Part shown: positions 13,701-25,320 of the stretch, in pieces | Layout of the letters: each line of letters begins with the position of its first letter | Position numbering within the stretch: the first letter of the stretch is position 1 | Origin: Liolophura sinensis | Lineage: Eukaryota > Mollusca > Polyplacophora > Chitonida > Chitonidae | Direction of reading: 5' to 3' | Assembly (NCBI RefSeq): GCF_032854445.1 | Contig: NC_088295.1 | Span: 18,897,385-18,961,384, forward strand | Length of the DNA stretch: 64,000 bases | Position numbers and translations under genes: made by a program | Notes under the pieces: model-generated | The model's database searches: none | The model's input: the letters and a program-made list of their open reading frames with translations, nothing else | Told to the model about the DNA's origin: nothing

Positions 13701-15113
13701 AATTTTAGATCAAGTACAGTGGTCTTCTAAGTTCTTGTCTGTTTTGCTCAGATTTCCTGTATCAATGCAAACTACCAGACCTCGGGATTGTTTGGATTCT
13801 GTGCCGCAGCTCAGTCCAATGACATAGGAAAGGTAAGACTTGGCTTGTTTATGTGATTTGTTTAAGATTCAAGATTTAGTATTTATTTTCATGATAAATT
13901 ATACATTCTGCTTTGTATAGTGACTAGTTACAATGAAATCTTATCTCTCTACCCCATGATTGCTTCTGTCCTTTATTTACTAAGGTGTTAAAGACTGCAT
14001 TCTCACAGTTTGCAAGCGTGACAAAGAATGGAGTGACAGACCAGGAGCTAGCGCGTGGAAAGTAAGAACTCTTTACCTCCGTGTGACCAGTTACACAAAA
14101 TTTTGACATTTTGTCATGTGGTCTTTCAATTAATAAATTATACTTTATGGTGAAATTAATGCTCTAAGAACTCATGAGCAGTAGTGTTGTAAATATTAAA
14201 AAATGGCCTCATTCCCTGCATCTGTAAACCTAACGCTCTTCTGGTTTAGTTGGGATAAACTTAAAAATGGTGTATTGCTAATTGGTATGATCATGTTGTA
14301 CTGTAAGTTTGTACATTGATGCATACGTTTGTGAACGTATGGTGTGTCTTGCTGTAGGAACCAACTGAAGTCAGCCATCCACATGCAGCGTGAGGACGGG
14401 GGTAATCTCTTGTTTGATATGGGAGAGGAAGCCTTAGGGGAGAAAGCCTTGATCCGCCTCTCAGAGGTTGACAAGGCCATCGATGCTGTCTCTGTTAGTG
14501 ATGTCGTCAATGTAAGTATCAAGTGAGAAAAATTGTATATAGTTTCTTTCTGTCACATTTGTCAAACTTTAAAATTTTGTTTGTGACTGAATCTGGATGC
14601 CAGTCTTACCACTTGTGAAATAATAAAATGTTTATTTGATGAACTGCTTGTAGTGACTTACATCTACTATGTGTGCTTTTTGTATCCTGAGTCCCATATT
14701 CATCTTTCTGTTTTCTTATTTGATTACAGCTTAATGTCAAACTCCAAAATATTTCACTTAAGACTGGGACCCTGTGTGTAGTATAAGCTCTTCATAGATG
14801 CTTTAATTTTTCAGTGTGTTTTTTGATGAACATTGGTATGAACAACTGCATATGCACCTTCCATTTGAATTGGTTATGTGTTGTTTTGGTTCTCTAAGGT
14901 TAACCAGTCTAGGTATTGGGACTGACTTCGTATTTATTGTAACTCACCTGGCGATGAACCATTACACTTAATCATACTAAAATTTTCCAGTGTTAATACC
15001 TGTTTGTTTTTTCTGAATTCCAGGTCGCAAAGAGGATTGTGAATGGAAAGGCAACCATGGCAGCTGTAGGAAACCTTAAAAACACCCCCTGTTTATCGGA
15101 GCTCTACAAATAG
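4743..15113 (+). CDS. UQCRC2: cytochrome b-c1 complex subunit 2, mitochondrial (core protein 2)
   Basis: Structural core subunit of respiratory complex III in the inner mitochondrial membrane, an M16-peptidase-like protein without a working zinc site. Exons joined by GT/AG and phase: 4743-4787, 6528-6602, 7250-7399, 8411-8475, 8833-8889, 9204-9328, 9747-9844, 11360-11510, 11976-12039, 13262-13400, 13752-13832, 13985-14061, 14358-14511, 15024-15113. They total 1371 nt and 456 aa with no internal stop; the human protein has 453. Residues 1 to about 30 are rich in Arg, Ser and Ala with few acids, like a matrix-targeting presequence. The M16 domain opens at residue 41 (ITKLPNG, then ENYSPLSRV and NAGSRFED) and the C-terminus MAAVGNLKNTP...ELYK matches the family end. 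Exon 1 is the least certain: it was chosen for its presequence character, phase 0 donor, A at -3 and G at +4, and the upstream ETS site. An in-frame ATG at 4629 would add 38 residues. All other exons are strongly supported. Confidence 0.93.
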
Positions 15114-15315
15114 CATGGGAATGGATAGGAAATTCTATTTAGTGAAATTGGTCTTGCACTTGTGTATATGTGACCGTTTATGTTACAAATGTTCTACCTG
15201 ACAGTCAGTTTCGCTTTCATATTTGTAAGATTATTGCACTATTTACTGTCAATGTTATGTTAACAAGAATTGCAGTGGTTTAGTGTACAAAACGGTAGTA
15301 CATACTACTTCATGT

Positions 15316-15321
15316 AATAAA
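15316..15321 (+). promoter_or_regulatory. UQCRC2 polyadenylation signal
   Basis: AATAAA about 200 bp after the UQCRC2 stop codon, followed by a GT/T-rich stretch ('tgtgggttttttcttttg'), the usual arrangement of an animal poly(A) site. The 3' UTR would be about 15114 to 15340. Confidence 0.7.
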
Positions 15322-15908
15322 AGGTGATATTGTAAATGTGGGTTTTTTCTTTTGTTTTGTCTATGCAAGCTAAGGCATAACCACATTATACATGGTTAAC
15401 ATTTCTTTGAGATGTCTTGGTAGCTCTCAGAAACAGTGTTAGCTCTACCAACAATATAGTCCAGTAACTCACTGAATAACTGCATGTTACAAGAAAACAG
15501 GTGGGATCTTGGATGGGCTCATGTGATTCAAATCCTGGGTGCCTCTAATTTGCTGTTGGTTCATGGACATGGACAGTTTAAGTTTGTCTGCCATTGTCTG
15601 TGTACTCTTAACAGAAAGGGGTACAATGTCTACTTTCTTGGACATGATGTTCCAGGAAGGCGGAATGATTGTCCTGTTACAAGGATGCATGGTCGACTCA
15701 GGGATATTGTGATAGTAACCTAGCAGAAAGAGACCAGCTTCTATGTCGCAAAGTTTGGTCAGCCTAAGTTTATACGGCATTACGTCAAGAGACTTGTCTG
15801 ATACCTGGCGAATGTCCGTGTTTTACTCCATGCACTCTGCATGGTTTACTCCGGGCACTCTGCATGGTTTTCACTAGGTATACAGCTGACCCCAGTAAAT
15901 TATTAAGT

Positions 15909-16153
15909 TGGTAGCCGAGGGGATTAGCAGCCAGCGCGGTGAAATGACCCAGGAGCCTCCCACCAGTGCAGTCAATGTGAGTTTAAGACCAGCTCAAGCT
16001 GGCTTCTGCGCCCTTACGTGGGAAGGTTTTCCAGCAACGTGCAGATGGTCGTGGGTTTCCCCTGGGCTTTATCCGGTTTCATCCCACCATAACGGTGACC
16101 GCTGTCGTATAAATGAAATATTCTTGAGTACTGAGTAAAACACTGAATAAATT
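15909..16153 (+). mobile_element. near full-length SINE copy
   Basis: This is the longest member of the family in the window. It has a head from about 15909 ('gtagccgaggggattagcag') containing 'gagtttaagaccagctcaag', which may be a decayed tRNA-type promoter region; a central part 'gtgggaaggttttccagcaa'; 'gatggtcgtgggtttcccc'; and a 3' part 'gaaatattcttgagtactg' ending in an AATAAA-rich tail. It is diverged by point changes from the copy at 29483-29652. Confidence 0.75.
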
Positions 16154-16355
16154 GGTCTTAGGCTAGACCTTTGTGATGCGTTACTGTTTTTGAAATCGTT
16201 ATAGTTAAGAACAATTTGTCTCCCACCAATATGGTGTACATATCTGCACGTCACGTGTGAGAATTTGTCAGCAACTTTCCTAAGATCAGACTTAAATGAC
16301 AAGAGAACTGTGATTTTCTCTACTAATAATAATCCTCTACCGTACACCACCAAGT

Positions 16356-16393
16356 TTCTTGAGTACAGTGCTAAACGATCAAATAAATAAATT
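16356..16393 (+). mobile_element. SINE 3'-end fragment
   Basis: Only the last part of the SINE is recognisable: 'ttcttgagtacagtgctaaa' then 'cgatcaaataaataaa'. It lies about 200 bp beyond the fuller copy and in the same orientation. Confidence 0.55.
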
Positions 16394-17027
16394 GACAGCG
16401 TCGTTAATCCCCAAACACTCGATGTGAATCTTGGCGTTTATGTGTTAGCATCTGTCAATGAGTAGGACTGTATGGTCGATTTCCCAGTTATACTGTCATT
16501 GATGTATTCAGTTATTGCCTCCCTCTGAAACTAAGAGGTTGTGGCTTGCAGGAGGTGTGGTAGGAATCCTTAAATACCGGTACCAATGTACCATATTAAT
16601 TTTTGGCCAGATTACTCACATAAACCGGCATCTAGTGCAGGTTCTTGTCTTCGGCAAATCCCACCAATGAGAATATATGGTGTCTTATTTTTAATGTTTT
16701 GCGTATGGTAACCTACATGTAGGCTAGTTGAATTAAAGTCACACTTGCATGGTAATACTACTATAATAAGAATGATGAAAACAGTTTCTAGAAAAAATGT
16801 TGAATTAGAAAAAGACTTTCCATCAAGTGGAGAAAGCAACCGCTATCAGACGCATTCAATGCTCTAGTCTGGTAGATAAGAACAAACCCATTCTGCAACT
16901 GTTTTGAATTTCTCGCTGCAGTGACATCCAGCTCGCCATCCAAATCCTGGCGAGGGTTAATGGATCATGCCGGGTTTCCACCAGGCTCTGACTTGTTACA
17001 TTGGTTCCCCAAATATAGTCTTGAGTA

Positions 17028-17200
17028 TTTTATTTATTTATTTGATTGGTGTTTTACGCCGTGCTCAAGAATATTTCACTCATACGACCGCATCCAGCAT
17101 TATGGTGGGAGAAAAACGAGCAGAGCCCGGGGAAAACCCACGACCATGCGCAGGTTGCTCTCAGACCTTCCTACTTCCCAGAGGAAGCCAACATTGGTGA
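17028..17200 (-). mobile_element. SINE copy, minus strand
   Basis: The plus strand reads TTTATTTATTTATTT, 'gattggtgttttacgccgtg', 'aatatttcactcatacgacc', 'agagcccggggaaaaccc' and 'ccatgcgcaggttgctc', and continues with a weaker match to about 17215 ('gaggaagccaac'). It is the reverse complement of the family consensus, well preserved and 5' truncated. Confidence 0.85.
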
Positions 17201-17485
17201 GAGGTTCCAGGTTCAATACTCTGCGCTAGCGCCCTTGTGCGTTTGTTACTTGTGCATTTAGTAGGGTAGTGCTCCGTCCGAGATTCAGCTCGACTTGCAT
17301 TTGGTTTTAGACATACCATCATGATTCCTTTATCATCCTTTAAGGTTGCGTATTTTCTTTCATTCTAACTGAACAAATATAAGTATAAAATGAAACTGGT
17401 CATGCTGACAACATTGAAAGAAAACTGATCATTATTTTGAGAACCGGTATGGCTTGTCTGTTATTTTATAAAAGACTTCCAGCTT

Positions 17486-17601
17486 AGAGAGTAAAACCAG
17501 CTAGGGGCGCGACGACAGTATGTGATAGTTGGCAATTGGTCACTTGTAACTGGTGAAATACAGCCTCTTGCCAATCTACCCCAGTTAGGGTTTTATTCTC
17601 T
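17486..17601. repeat. MITE-like repeat, copy 1
   Basis: A 116-bp segment beginning 'agagagtaaaaccagc' and ending 'agggttttattctct', so its ends are inverted repeats of each other (AGAGARTAAAACC). A homologous, diverged copy lies at 17873-17976; the shared interior includes 'gaaatac.gc.tcttg.caat' and 'taccycagtta'. It encodes nothing, so if mobile it would be non-autonomous. Confidence 0.5.
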
Positions 17602-17872
17602 TCATGTAAATGCTTAAATGCTTAGTAGCAAATTACACGCCCCTAGCAACATGACTTAAGCAGAATTAGGTAAAAAAGGTGCATTGATGTTAGTTGCAAT
17701 TTATTAGACATCAGTGCATGGTTTAGATCGAATTACCTGTACCAGTATTCAGAATGTTGTGTTGTCATCACATTTAATATACAGTACCATTAAAACAATG
17801 CAAAGAGACCAGGCTTAGTTCACCTAGAGAATCTTGGTTATGCAGGAATACACTAAAAAGGAATTACAGCAT

Positions 17873-17976
17873 AGAGAGTAAAACCAGAGCAGCCACGACA
17901 GATCAGTTGTCACACTTAATTGATACTTGAAATACGGCATCTTGTCAATTTACCTCAGTTATGGTTTTATTAAGCT
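17873..17976. repeat. MITE-like repeat, copy 2
   Basis: Homologous to 17486-17601: it starts 'agagagtaaaaccagagc' and ends 'ttatggttttattaagct'. The right end has decayed, so the inverted repeat is weaker than in copy 1. Both copies have the same orientation, about 390 bp apart. Confidence 0.5.
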
Positions 17977-18031
17977 CCAGGTAAGGCGTGATGCATATAT
18001 CAGACATTTAAATTCATAGACATTTATCAGT

Positions 18032-18394
18032 TCACTGTACCCAATGATTATTGACACAGGCCTGAAATGCCTTTGCATGAGCAAGGACTTGGCCACAGAC
18101 CCCCATAAATTTTCCATAAGCGACAATGTTAAAGTTTAGCGCAGTCCCAAACATTCCGTGGCCAATAAGCTTTGGTGCATTCCTGGCCCAGCCTGTGGCA
18201 AAGACGCCATAAAAATCTTGACATGGGTTGACTGTCAAAATCTGGACTTCTCTATGCCGGCAGTTGTGAGGGGTGCCCAACAACGCCAAGGGGAGGTCAC
18301 TCGCAGCCATATCACCACCTGTCTTCTTGTGTCCTCTCGCCCAGAATTTCAAACTTTGATCATTAAAACTTATACCTGCCCAAAGCTTAGACAA
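18032..18394 (-). other. unassigned open frame upstream of METTL14
   Basis: A 120-codon frame starting with Met on the minus strand, with a shorter open frame on the plus strand across the same DNA. The predicted protein has balanced composition and a hydrophobic C-terminal half (GHGMFGTALNFNIVAYGKF and onward). I do not recognise it and see no partner exon. It ends 288 bp before the METTL14 start codon and points away from it, so a divergent gene, a decayed transposon piece or chance are all possible. Confidence 0.2.
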
Positions 18395-18559
18395 TTTCCA
18401 TCATTTTGATAGCAAGCATGCACCTGTACACCAAAAACGGCAGGCTGGCAGCAAAAAAAAAGGCTTTACACCCTCCCGAAAAACCGAAGTTGTAATGGGG
18501 AGGTCGGTGTCCATACAACTGAATCGAGCGATGTGGAGTTATGTCCCTTTGAATTTGTC

Positions 18560-18681
18560 TCTATTTAAAGGAGGTTTGAAAAGTTGCCGGCTGTGGTTGT
18601 TGTTGTTTCATGAGCCCTGCACGCTGGTCACGTTATGGTTTGAAACCTAAACCTCATCCAAGTTTGCAGGTAAACAGTGAG
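18560..18681 (+). promoter_or_regulatory. METTL14 proximal promoter and 5' UTR (approximate)
   Basis: The 120 bp before the METTL14 ATG hold a TATA-like 'ctatttaaagg' at its upstream edge and no SINE. The ATG has a purine at -3. Neither transcription start nor transcription-factor sites can be fixed by eye. Confidence 0.3.
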
Positions 18682-21600
18682 ATGACAGATCGCCTGAGAG
18701 AGTTGAGGGAAAGGTCGCAGAAACGAAAGCAGCTACTTGCACAAGCGGTAAGGACCTGAACCTGACCTAAAATCGTTTACAAACGACCGAGCCGTGGACA
18801 GTGTTGGATAGTTTAAGTTAGAAACATTGCGATTAGATTTCAATCACGTCAGCGCAATCTGTTCTAGCCTAGTCTCATGAACTAATGCTGTTCGTAATTT
18901 CTGTTCTTGTGACCTTACTGAATGCTGGATTTCAACATCATATTTCATCCTTCAGTTTGGCGTGGCAAACCCAGATGGCCTCAAGACGGTGTTGAAGAGC
19001 AAACATGACTTGGAAGAGGAAGAAAAGGACTCGAAGCAAACAAAGTGAGATCTGCTTTCATCATTGTGAAGAAGATAGAATATGTGAATATTTTTTGGCT
19101 TCAACTGTAGGATCATAGTGCCTGTAACAAAGTGAGAAAATGTCATGTAAAAATCTAGTGACATATAATCGTGAGAATTTCTTCAAGCCTATCACAGCAA
19201 ATTAAGCGTTAACATTTTAGTTTGTTCTTTTCCTGTGAGGTCATAAATAGGTGGGCCTGATGATCTGAATAATAGACTGCACAGGCATAAAAACCAAATC
19301 AGAGAAGGGTCTGGTACACCAAAATGACCATAACATGGACCCTTCTGAATTCAACAGATTCAAAAAGAACATATTTCAAGCTAGGCAGAAATATACGCCG
19401 CCGTATAAGTGAAATATTTTTGAGTATGGCGAAAAACACCAATCAAGTAAATAAATAAATTAGGTGACATAACCAAAACTGACATGGCAAACAGGGTAGA
19501 TAACCCATTTAAATGACTTAGCTCCCTGTACTTTTTCTTTTATCCGCTCCCTAAAATATATCTGATATTAAGCTAAATCTTCAAATGTGCTCTTTTGGAA
19601 TCTGTTGAATTGATATATGTAGATGCCTGTGCAGTAGTTACTATGCTGCAGTCACTTATGTATGGCTGACCCCTCCCAAATACGGTGTTGATACGTGAGA
19701 CCCACCGTATATAGGTACAGTTATAAATAAAGTCGCTATATGGTAATATTGTTATTGTGCAATCTGTGACAAAATTTGGGCAATTTAACAAAGATACTGT
19801 GACTAAATGTGACAAGAACATAAACTTTATGTGTCAAAGTATATAATATCACATGACAAAATAAGACTATCTCAGATTCTTTCCAGTGACCCTTGGCAGT
19901 GTTACAAATGATATGCAGGTAAATGGAATGTCTGCTAAAATTAATCTGTTTTCAATTACTCTTGTCTTGTACACAGGAATTAATGTTTCCTTATCAGTAC
20001 ATGGTATATTGTTTTGTATTTATAAGTTAATCATGTTTAGCGCTTCTGCAAGATTTATTTTTCTCTTCAGCCTATTCATTAATATATGTAATGTTTTTAC
20101 AGGGAGTCGGCCTCGACTTCTAAAGGACCTGATGGGGAAGAGGAGATAAAAACTGAACTTATCAGCCCTGAAAGTAAACTGAGGAAAAAGGTGGTAAGAT
20201 AGCTCTTAATTTTGTCACCGGTTTATGATTGTCCTCAAAACTCATCATGGGAATATTCAGTTTATTATCTTTATGTTCTTCTGTTCAACAAAGCATCAGT
20301 AACTTTTTATCTGCTATAGAAGATTTTAGAAAATAACTCTATTTTTAATCCATGAATGTATTCTTTTGTATAGGAAAATAACAGTTAAATTCTTCATTTC
20401 TTTACACAACACATTTTTCCTTTATTTGTCACGAAATAACAATTGCCATAAATGATGACATACATGCTGGTAATGTTATTGTTGTGTGGATCTCTCAGGG
20501 TGCTGAGAAGGAAGAAGAATTTTGTGAAGAGGAAGAAATATACACTGACTCCAGTACATTTCTCAAGGTATATATCAGAAAATATGATTGAGTAATTTTT
20601 GACATATACATCAACAGTTTTGTGTGTGCATTCAAGGTAAATATCACACAGATATGTGTGTGCTTTCAAGGTAAATATCATATTCTGACACATATATGAA
20701 GTTTTGTGTGTGCATTCAAGGTAAATATCACACAGTTATATGTGCGTTCAAGGCAAATATCATGTTCTGACAGATATATGAATAGTTCTTTGATCACGTG
20801 TGTGCATTCAAGGTAAATATCACACAGTTATGTGTGTGCATTCAAGGTAAATATCATTCTGACACATGAACAGTTTTGTGTGTGCATTCAAGTTAAATAT
20901 CATATTCTGACACATATATGAACAGTTTTGTGTGTGCATTCACAGTAAATATCATAGATGTATGAGTGAACATATTCTGATACATATGGTAAAAGTTTGA
21001 GTGCATTGAAGGCATGATCAGACGGAAATAGTGCTTGATGTAGGCTTTTTTCATTCATGAAGAAAGAACCTTGAAGTTGTTGGCTTTATTTGCTGAATTT
21101 GAACTATATTTTGATTGCTTTCTACCTTACCGTCCAGGGAACTCAGAGTGCCAACCCTCACAATGATTACTGCCAAAATTTCGTTGACACTGGTGAACGC
21201 CCGCAGAACTTCATCAGAGATGTTGGTAAGTATAAATATTTATGCTGATAAATGCCCAGAGAATTTCATTGCTAAGGTTTTATGTTGAATTAGGGCTTAA
21301 GTATCTTATTAACACTAACAGGTTAATGTTAAACATGCAGTATGTATTACATTTTGATTATGTTACAGCTGAGTTCTTCATAACAGACCAAAGTTAGAAG
21401 TGTATCATAAGGCAGCTCACATCAAAAGATGAAGCCAATTAAGTGTATGGATTTTATTGGTAGTTGATGATAGTGGAGAAAATACCTGTGTTTGTGTGTG
21501 CCTGCTAGTCATACTTTAAATAAAAGTTAATGATTCAAATGGAGAACTTACGCACAAATTATAAAAGTATAATAAAACTAGAACAGGTATATCTGCACAT

Positions 21601-24354
21601 ACACTGGAAGTTAAATACTAGGATAAAGGAATCTGTATTGCTGTTTTCAGTTTGAAAATTGAATTGTCATAAAAAGGGCAAAAGTAATGTGGAAAGGCAA
21701 TTCAATTTAGACTAACAAGTCTGTACAAATGTTTCATATATGCCACATAGCACAAGCATCCATTGAACTGACAGGGTCATGCTAACACATCTCAGTTCAG
21801 TGTCATTCAGGAATGACAAAGTTGGCTATGTGTAGCACATTACAGATTCCTCTGCTGTGGGACTGATTTTCATGTTTTACTTTTGTTTGGGATGTTTGGT
21901 TGTATCAGTCATGGTGATTCACAAAAACATATGTAGATCCAGCCAACAAAGGGTCTGCTGCTGTGTCAGGCAAAGATATGCAGGAAAGTGTCACTAATAA
22001 ATTAAGCTGTGTCTTTCTTATTTTGACAGGCTTAGCTAACAGATTTGAAGAATACCCAAAGCTGAGAGAGTTAATTCGATTGAAAGATGAATTAATTGCT
22101 AAAACAAATACCCCGCCAATGTAAGTGACACAACAAAGGTCTGTTTTACAAAATGCACATGTCAGATGATATCCACAACTAAGTTCTGCTGTGATGACAT
22201 TTACTGTGTAAGAAATATTATTACACTGACAGTACAGTTAAGGTTTACATCTTTTTGACATCTGCTTTCCATTCTATAACCACACTGTGAATATTTGGAT
22301 TTTTATCATTGGGTAGGTATCTGAAAACAGACCTGGACACCTTTGACCTTCAGGACCTGAGGATAAAGTTTGATGTGATACTGGTGGAACCACCCTTAGA
22401 GGAGTACAACAGAGCCCAGGGGGCAGTGTTTGATACATACTGGAACTGGGATCAGGTTAGTTGAGAGATCTGTCAATCATGCTTGCTACGACTGTGTTAG
22501 TCTGGCTTTGCTTACATGTACATTCGTCAGTTCATTTATTGGAGGATGATGTCAATAAATGAGATTGAAACTGGAAAGTGATTAAATTAATTATTAGAAG
22601 TTTCAGTATTTGTGCAAGATGTGAAATGAACTGAGCAAAAATTGTTGTTTCTGTGTGGTCAAACATTGTCCCATTGTAGTTGGAAATTAATCAGCAGGTC
22701 ATTTCCATCAACACATCAACATAAATTTACCTGCAGTAGAGGTGAACACATTATCACATTTGCAGTATACATGCGTATGTCTTATTGCACAGATAGAGAG
22801 TTTAGACATTGCCAGTGTCGCGGCTCAGAGGTCGTTTATCTGGTTATGGTGTGGTAACGCTGAGGGCTTGGAGCGGGGGAGACTGGTACGTATAGCTCAT
22901 CTTCATGTCCGTGTCTTTCAGGTGCAGCTTGACCATTCAATAAGTGGAATTTGGTTTCATGGGCATTGGTGTAGCAAATTCTAGCTTTTTTCAGGAAGCT
23001 GAGAGTTTGCTTGCATTCCACAGTGATCTACTTTATCATATGAGGTGACACTGTGAACTAATGTACGTGTATACATATATATATTTTGTTTTTCTTCTTT
23101 CCTAAATATTTGATGTATAATTTAATTTGAATTTTTAATTCGATTTTGGCCTTTAAGGGTAACTTCGTAACCAGAGGGAGGATTTCGGTTTTCTCATAGT
23201 ACATGTATTTATGATATGCTTTTGAAAAAGCTGAATTTATTGTTCATGGCCATTGTCAGTGTTTGAAACGCTGGGGCTTTAGGAGATGTGAAGACATATG
23301 CTGGATAAAGACTAACATCAAAGACCCAAAGGCTAAGCGAAATCCAGAACCAAATGCTGCCTTTAACAGAACAAAGGTAAGGACAGCCATTACTTTTGTC
23401 CCTTGTCTAATGTTGAAAACATGGGAGAATTGAAACGAGTTTCACCAATTCTATAACAACTCTCATATCATAACCAATATCTGTGCAGTTATGGAAATGG
23501 AATGTGTGCACACTGATTTATAGGGTATACATATTTTTATTCACTTTTCGTGTGTGTAAAGATGAAAATGATTATCTAGAAACTGGTAGTGAACTTCATT
23601 GATTGCATTTTGTTTGATCACAATGGTACAACACCACCTAAACAATTAAACAAACAGACTATATGCAAATAAGCCATGAATGTCATAAATAAAAATCAGG
23701 ATATAAATTCTGAGCAGGTGTGAAAACAAATCTTTCTTAACTTTGTTAATTTATAATTGATTGTGTGATGTAGGTTGTGAGTGACAGTGTTATGGTTACC
23801 ATGCTTTATGTATTCCACAGGAACACTGTATAATGGGGATAAAGGGAACTGTGAAGAGAAGTACAGATGGGGATTTTATCCACGCCAATGTGGACATAGA
23901 CTTGATCATAGCAGAGGAACCAGAGTATGGCAGTAAGGAGAAACCTGTGGAGATATTCCACATTGTAGAACACTTCTGTCTGGGCAGGAGGAGGCTGCAT
24001 TTGTTTGGCAGGGACAGTACGATACGCCCAGGATGGCTGACGCTGGGCTCAGAGATTACCTCAAGTAACTTTGACCCGGATGTTTATGCCAGCTATTTCA
24101 AGGATCCCAGCAGTATGACGACAGGCTGCTCTGAGGAAATTGAGAGACTTCGTCCCAAATCCCCTCAGCCCAAGAATAGCAGTCAGAACATGCAGAATTC
24201 TGGTAGTCGGGGGCGTGGTGGTAGAGGTGGAGGGATGATGAGGGGATCTAACAAGGGAGGGAACCCGTCTGGCCGGGGTAGGCGAGGAATGGGTGGCCGG
24301 GGAAGGATGGGTGGATTCAGGGGGCGTGGGATGCACAGACCAATGCAGAGATAA
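18682..24354 (+). CDS. METTL14: N6-adenosine-methyltransferase non-catalytic subunit METTL14
   Basis: RNA-binding and scaffolding partner of METTL3 in the nuclear complex that makes N6-methyladenosine in mRNA. Exons: 18682-18747, 18956-19044, 20103-20193, 20499-20567, 21138-21225, 22030-22120, 22317-22455, 22793-22885, 23260-23376, 23821-24354. Together they are 1377 nt and 458 aa with no internal stop; the human protein has 456. Order: N-terminal helix ([19 protein letters not shown]), an acidic low-complexity linker unlike the vertebrate one, then the MT-A70 fold from about residue 110 ([18 protein letters not shown]). EPPL is at residues 189-192, the position equivalent to a catalytic DPPW in METTL3 and degenerate here as in all METTL14. 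Conserved [40 protein letters not shown] and [10 protein letters not shown] follow. The tail from about residue 410 is an RGG-rich RNA-binding region. Exon 3 could end three bases earlier (two GT choices); GTAAGA at 20194 was preferred. Confidence 0.97.
19391..19461 (+). mobile_element. SINE 3'-end fragment in METTL14 intron 2
   Basis: Reads 'acgccgccgtataagtgaaa', 'tatttttgagtatggcg' and a tail 'aatcaagtaaataaataaat'. It is 5' truncated and in the same direction as the gene. Confidence 0.75.
20629..20955 (+). repeat. minisatellite in METTL14 intron 4 with donor-like units
   Basis: Eight copies of a core 'gcattcaaggtaaatatca' begin near 20629, 20662, 20712, 20744, 20804, 20838, 20884 and 20937. 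Spacers 'cacagttatgtgtgt' and 'ttctgacacatatatgaaca' alternate, giving irregular unit sizes of about 32-60 bp. The core resembles the exon 4/intron 4 junction at 20557-20575 (CATTTCTCAAG, then GTATATATCA). Confidence 0.85.
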
Positions 24355-24960
24355 TATGTTGTAACCCTGCTAACATCTGCTAGACCTCTGACCACATATT
24401 GATAACACTTAATGATCATCAGTGTCATTACTGTTCTCTACATGCCAAAAAAAATCATTTAAATCATTATGATCTTTGTTGAAATGTTGTCAGTGAGATG
24501 TGTGAGTTCAATCCAGGTTTATATCTGACGTGTATGATGCACGAGTGTGTTGGGTTTGCAGCTGGCACTACTTGATCCATCCAGTACCTAATTTAAATAT
24601 TTTAATGATATAAACAAAAAGACCAATACTTCATTTATACTTTATCTTGGTTGTAGTTTTACATCCATTTCGCATTGTTGACACTGAATAACTTGTATTA
24701 TCATTCCTTCTGAACTTTGGTTTACATCAAGATGTTTTTATTGGTAATAAGTGTACCAGATCTGTTTTTTTCAGCATATAGTTGCTTGCGCATCGCTTGC
24801 AGTTGCTCTTCGATTCTAATTAAATATGATGACAAATACATAACATTAAAGTCAACTCTTTGCACAATCCTTGATGTTCGTGATTCATAAATGTCAACCT
24901 GCAGTGTAAATAACTGCCATGCTCAGATCATTGAAATAAATCCATCTCCCAACAGAGAAA
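24355..24960 (+). other. METTL14 3' UTR (approximate)
   Basis: Non-coding DNA after the METTL14 stop. Candidate poly(A) signals are ATTAAA at 24845-24850 and AATAAA at 24935-24940; the second was taken as the outer limit. No other feature was seen. Confidence 0.5.
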
Positions 24961-25024
24961 AACGTGGTCCGTTGTCCCATGAATAGCTACAGAAAAGCAT
25001 GTGAATGATTGGGGATTTCATTAA

Positions 25025-25049
25025 AATAATAATAATAATAATAATAATA
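25025..25049. repeat. (AAT)n microsatellite, possible LINE tail
   Basis: About eight AAT units. On the minus strand it lies roughly 120 bp beyond the stop of the LINE remnant at 25167-25303, so it may be that element's 3' tail. Confidence 0.7.
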
Positions 25050-25166
25050 TCATTATTTTCAGAGGGTAACAAACTCTTTCCTGAGGCCCTCTATTCACTC
25101 ACACAATCACTCGGCAGCCACAAGGGTTAAAAAAAAAAAACATTACGTGTCGTCATATATACGGAT

Positions 25167-25303
25167 TCAAGGCTTTGCTATGTGTTTGGCACTTTCTGCT
25201 GAGGAGGCAGATTCCACGTATGCAGGCAGACTGTTCCACTGAACAGCCGCAGAGTATGACAAGCTTTTCCTAAACTGTTTTATTGTGGGGAAAACCGCTT
25301 TCA
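25167..25303 (-). pseudogene. LINE reverse-transcriptase C-terminal remnant
   Basis: On the minus strand this reads about 45 codons to a TGA at 25167-25169, with FRKSLSYSAAVQWNSLPAYV followed by ESASSAESAKH. The pattern 'F.YSAA..WNSLP..V..A.S...' is the hallmark of the extreme C-terminus of non-LTR retrotransposon ORF2 proteins of CR1/jockey type. No reverse-transcriptase domain lies upstream; the preceding sequence joins another repeat, so this is a 5' truncated dead copy. Confidence 0.6.
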
Positions 25304-25320
25304 CATGGTGTAATTGTTGA

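Noticed and set aside
24061-24428. Proline/threonine-rich minus-strand frames over the METTL14 last exon
   Set aside because: They are the antisense of the RGG-coding sequence, which explains both their length and composition.
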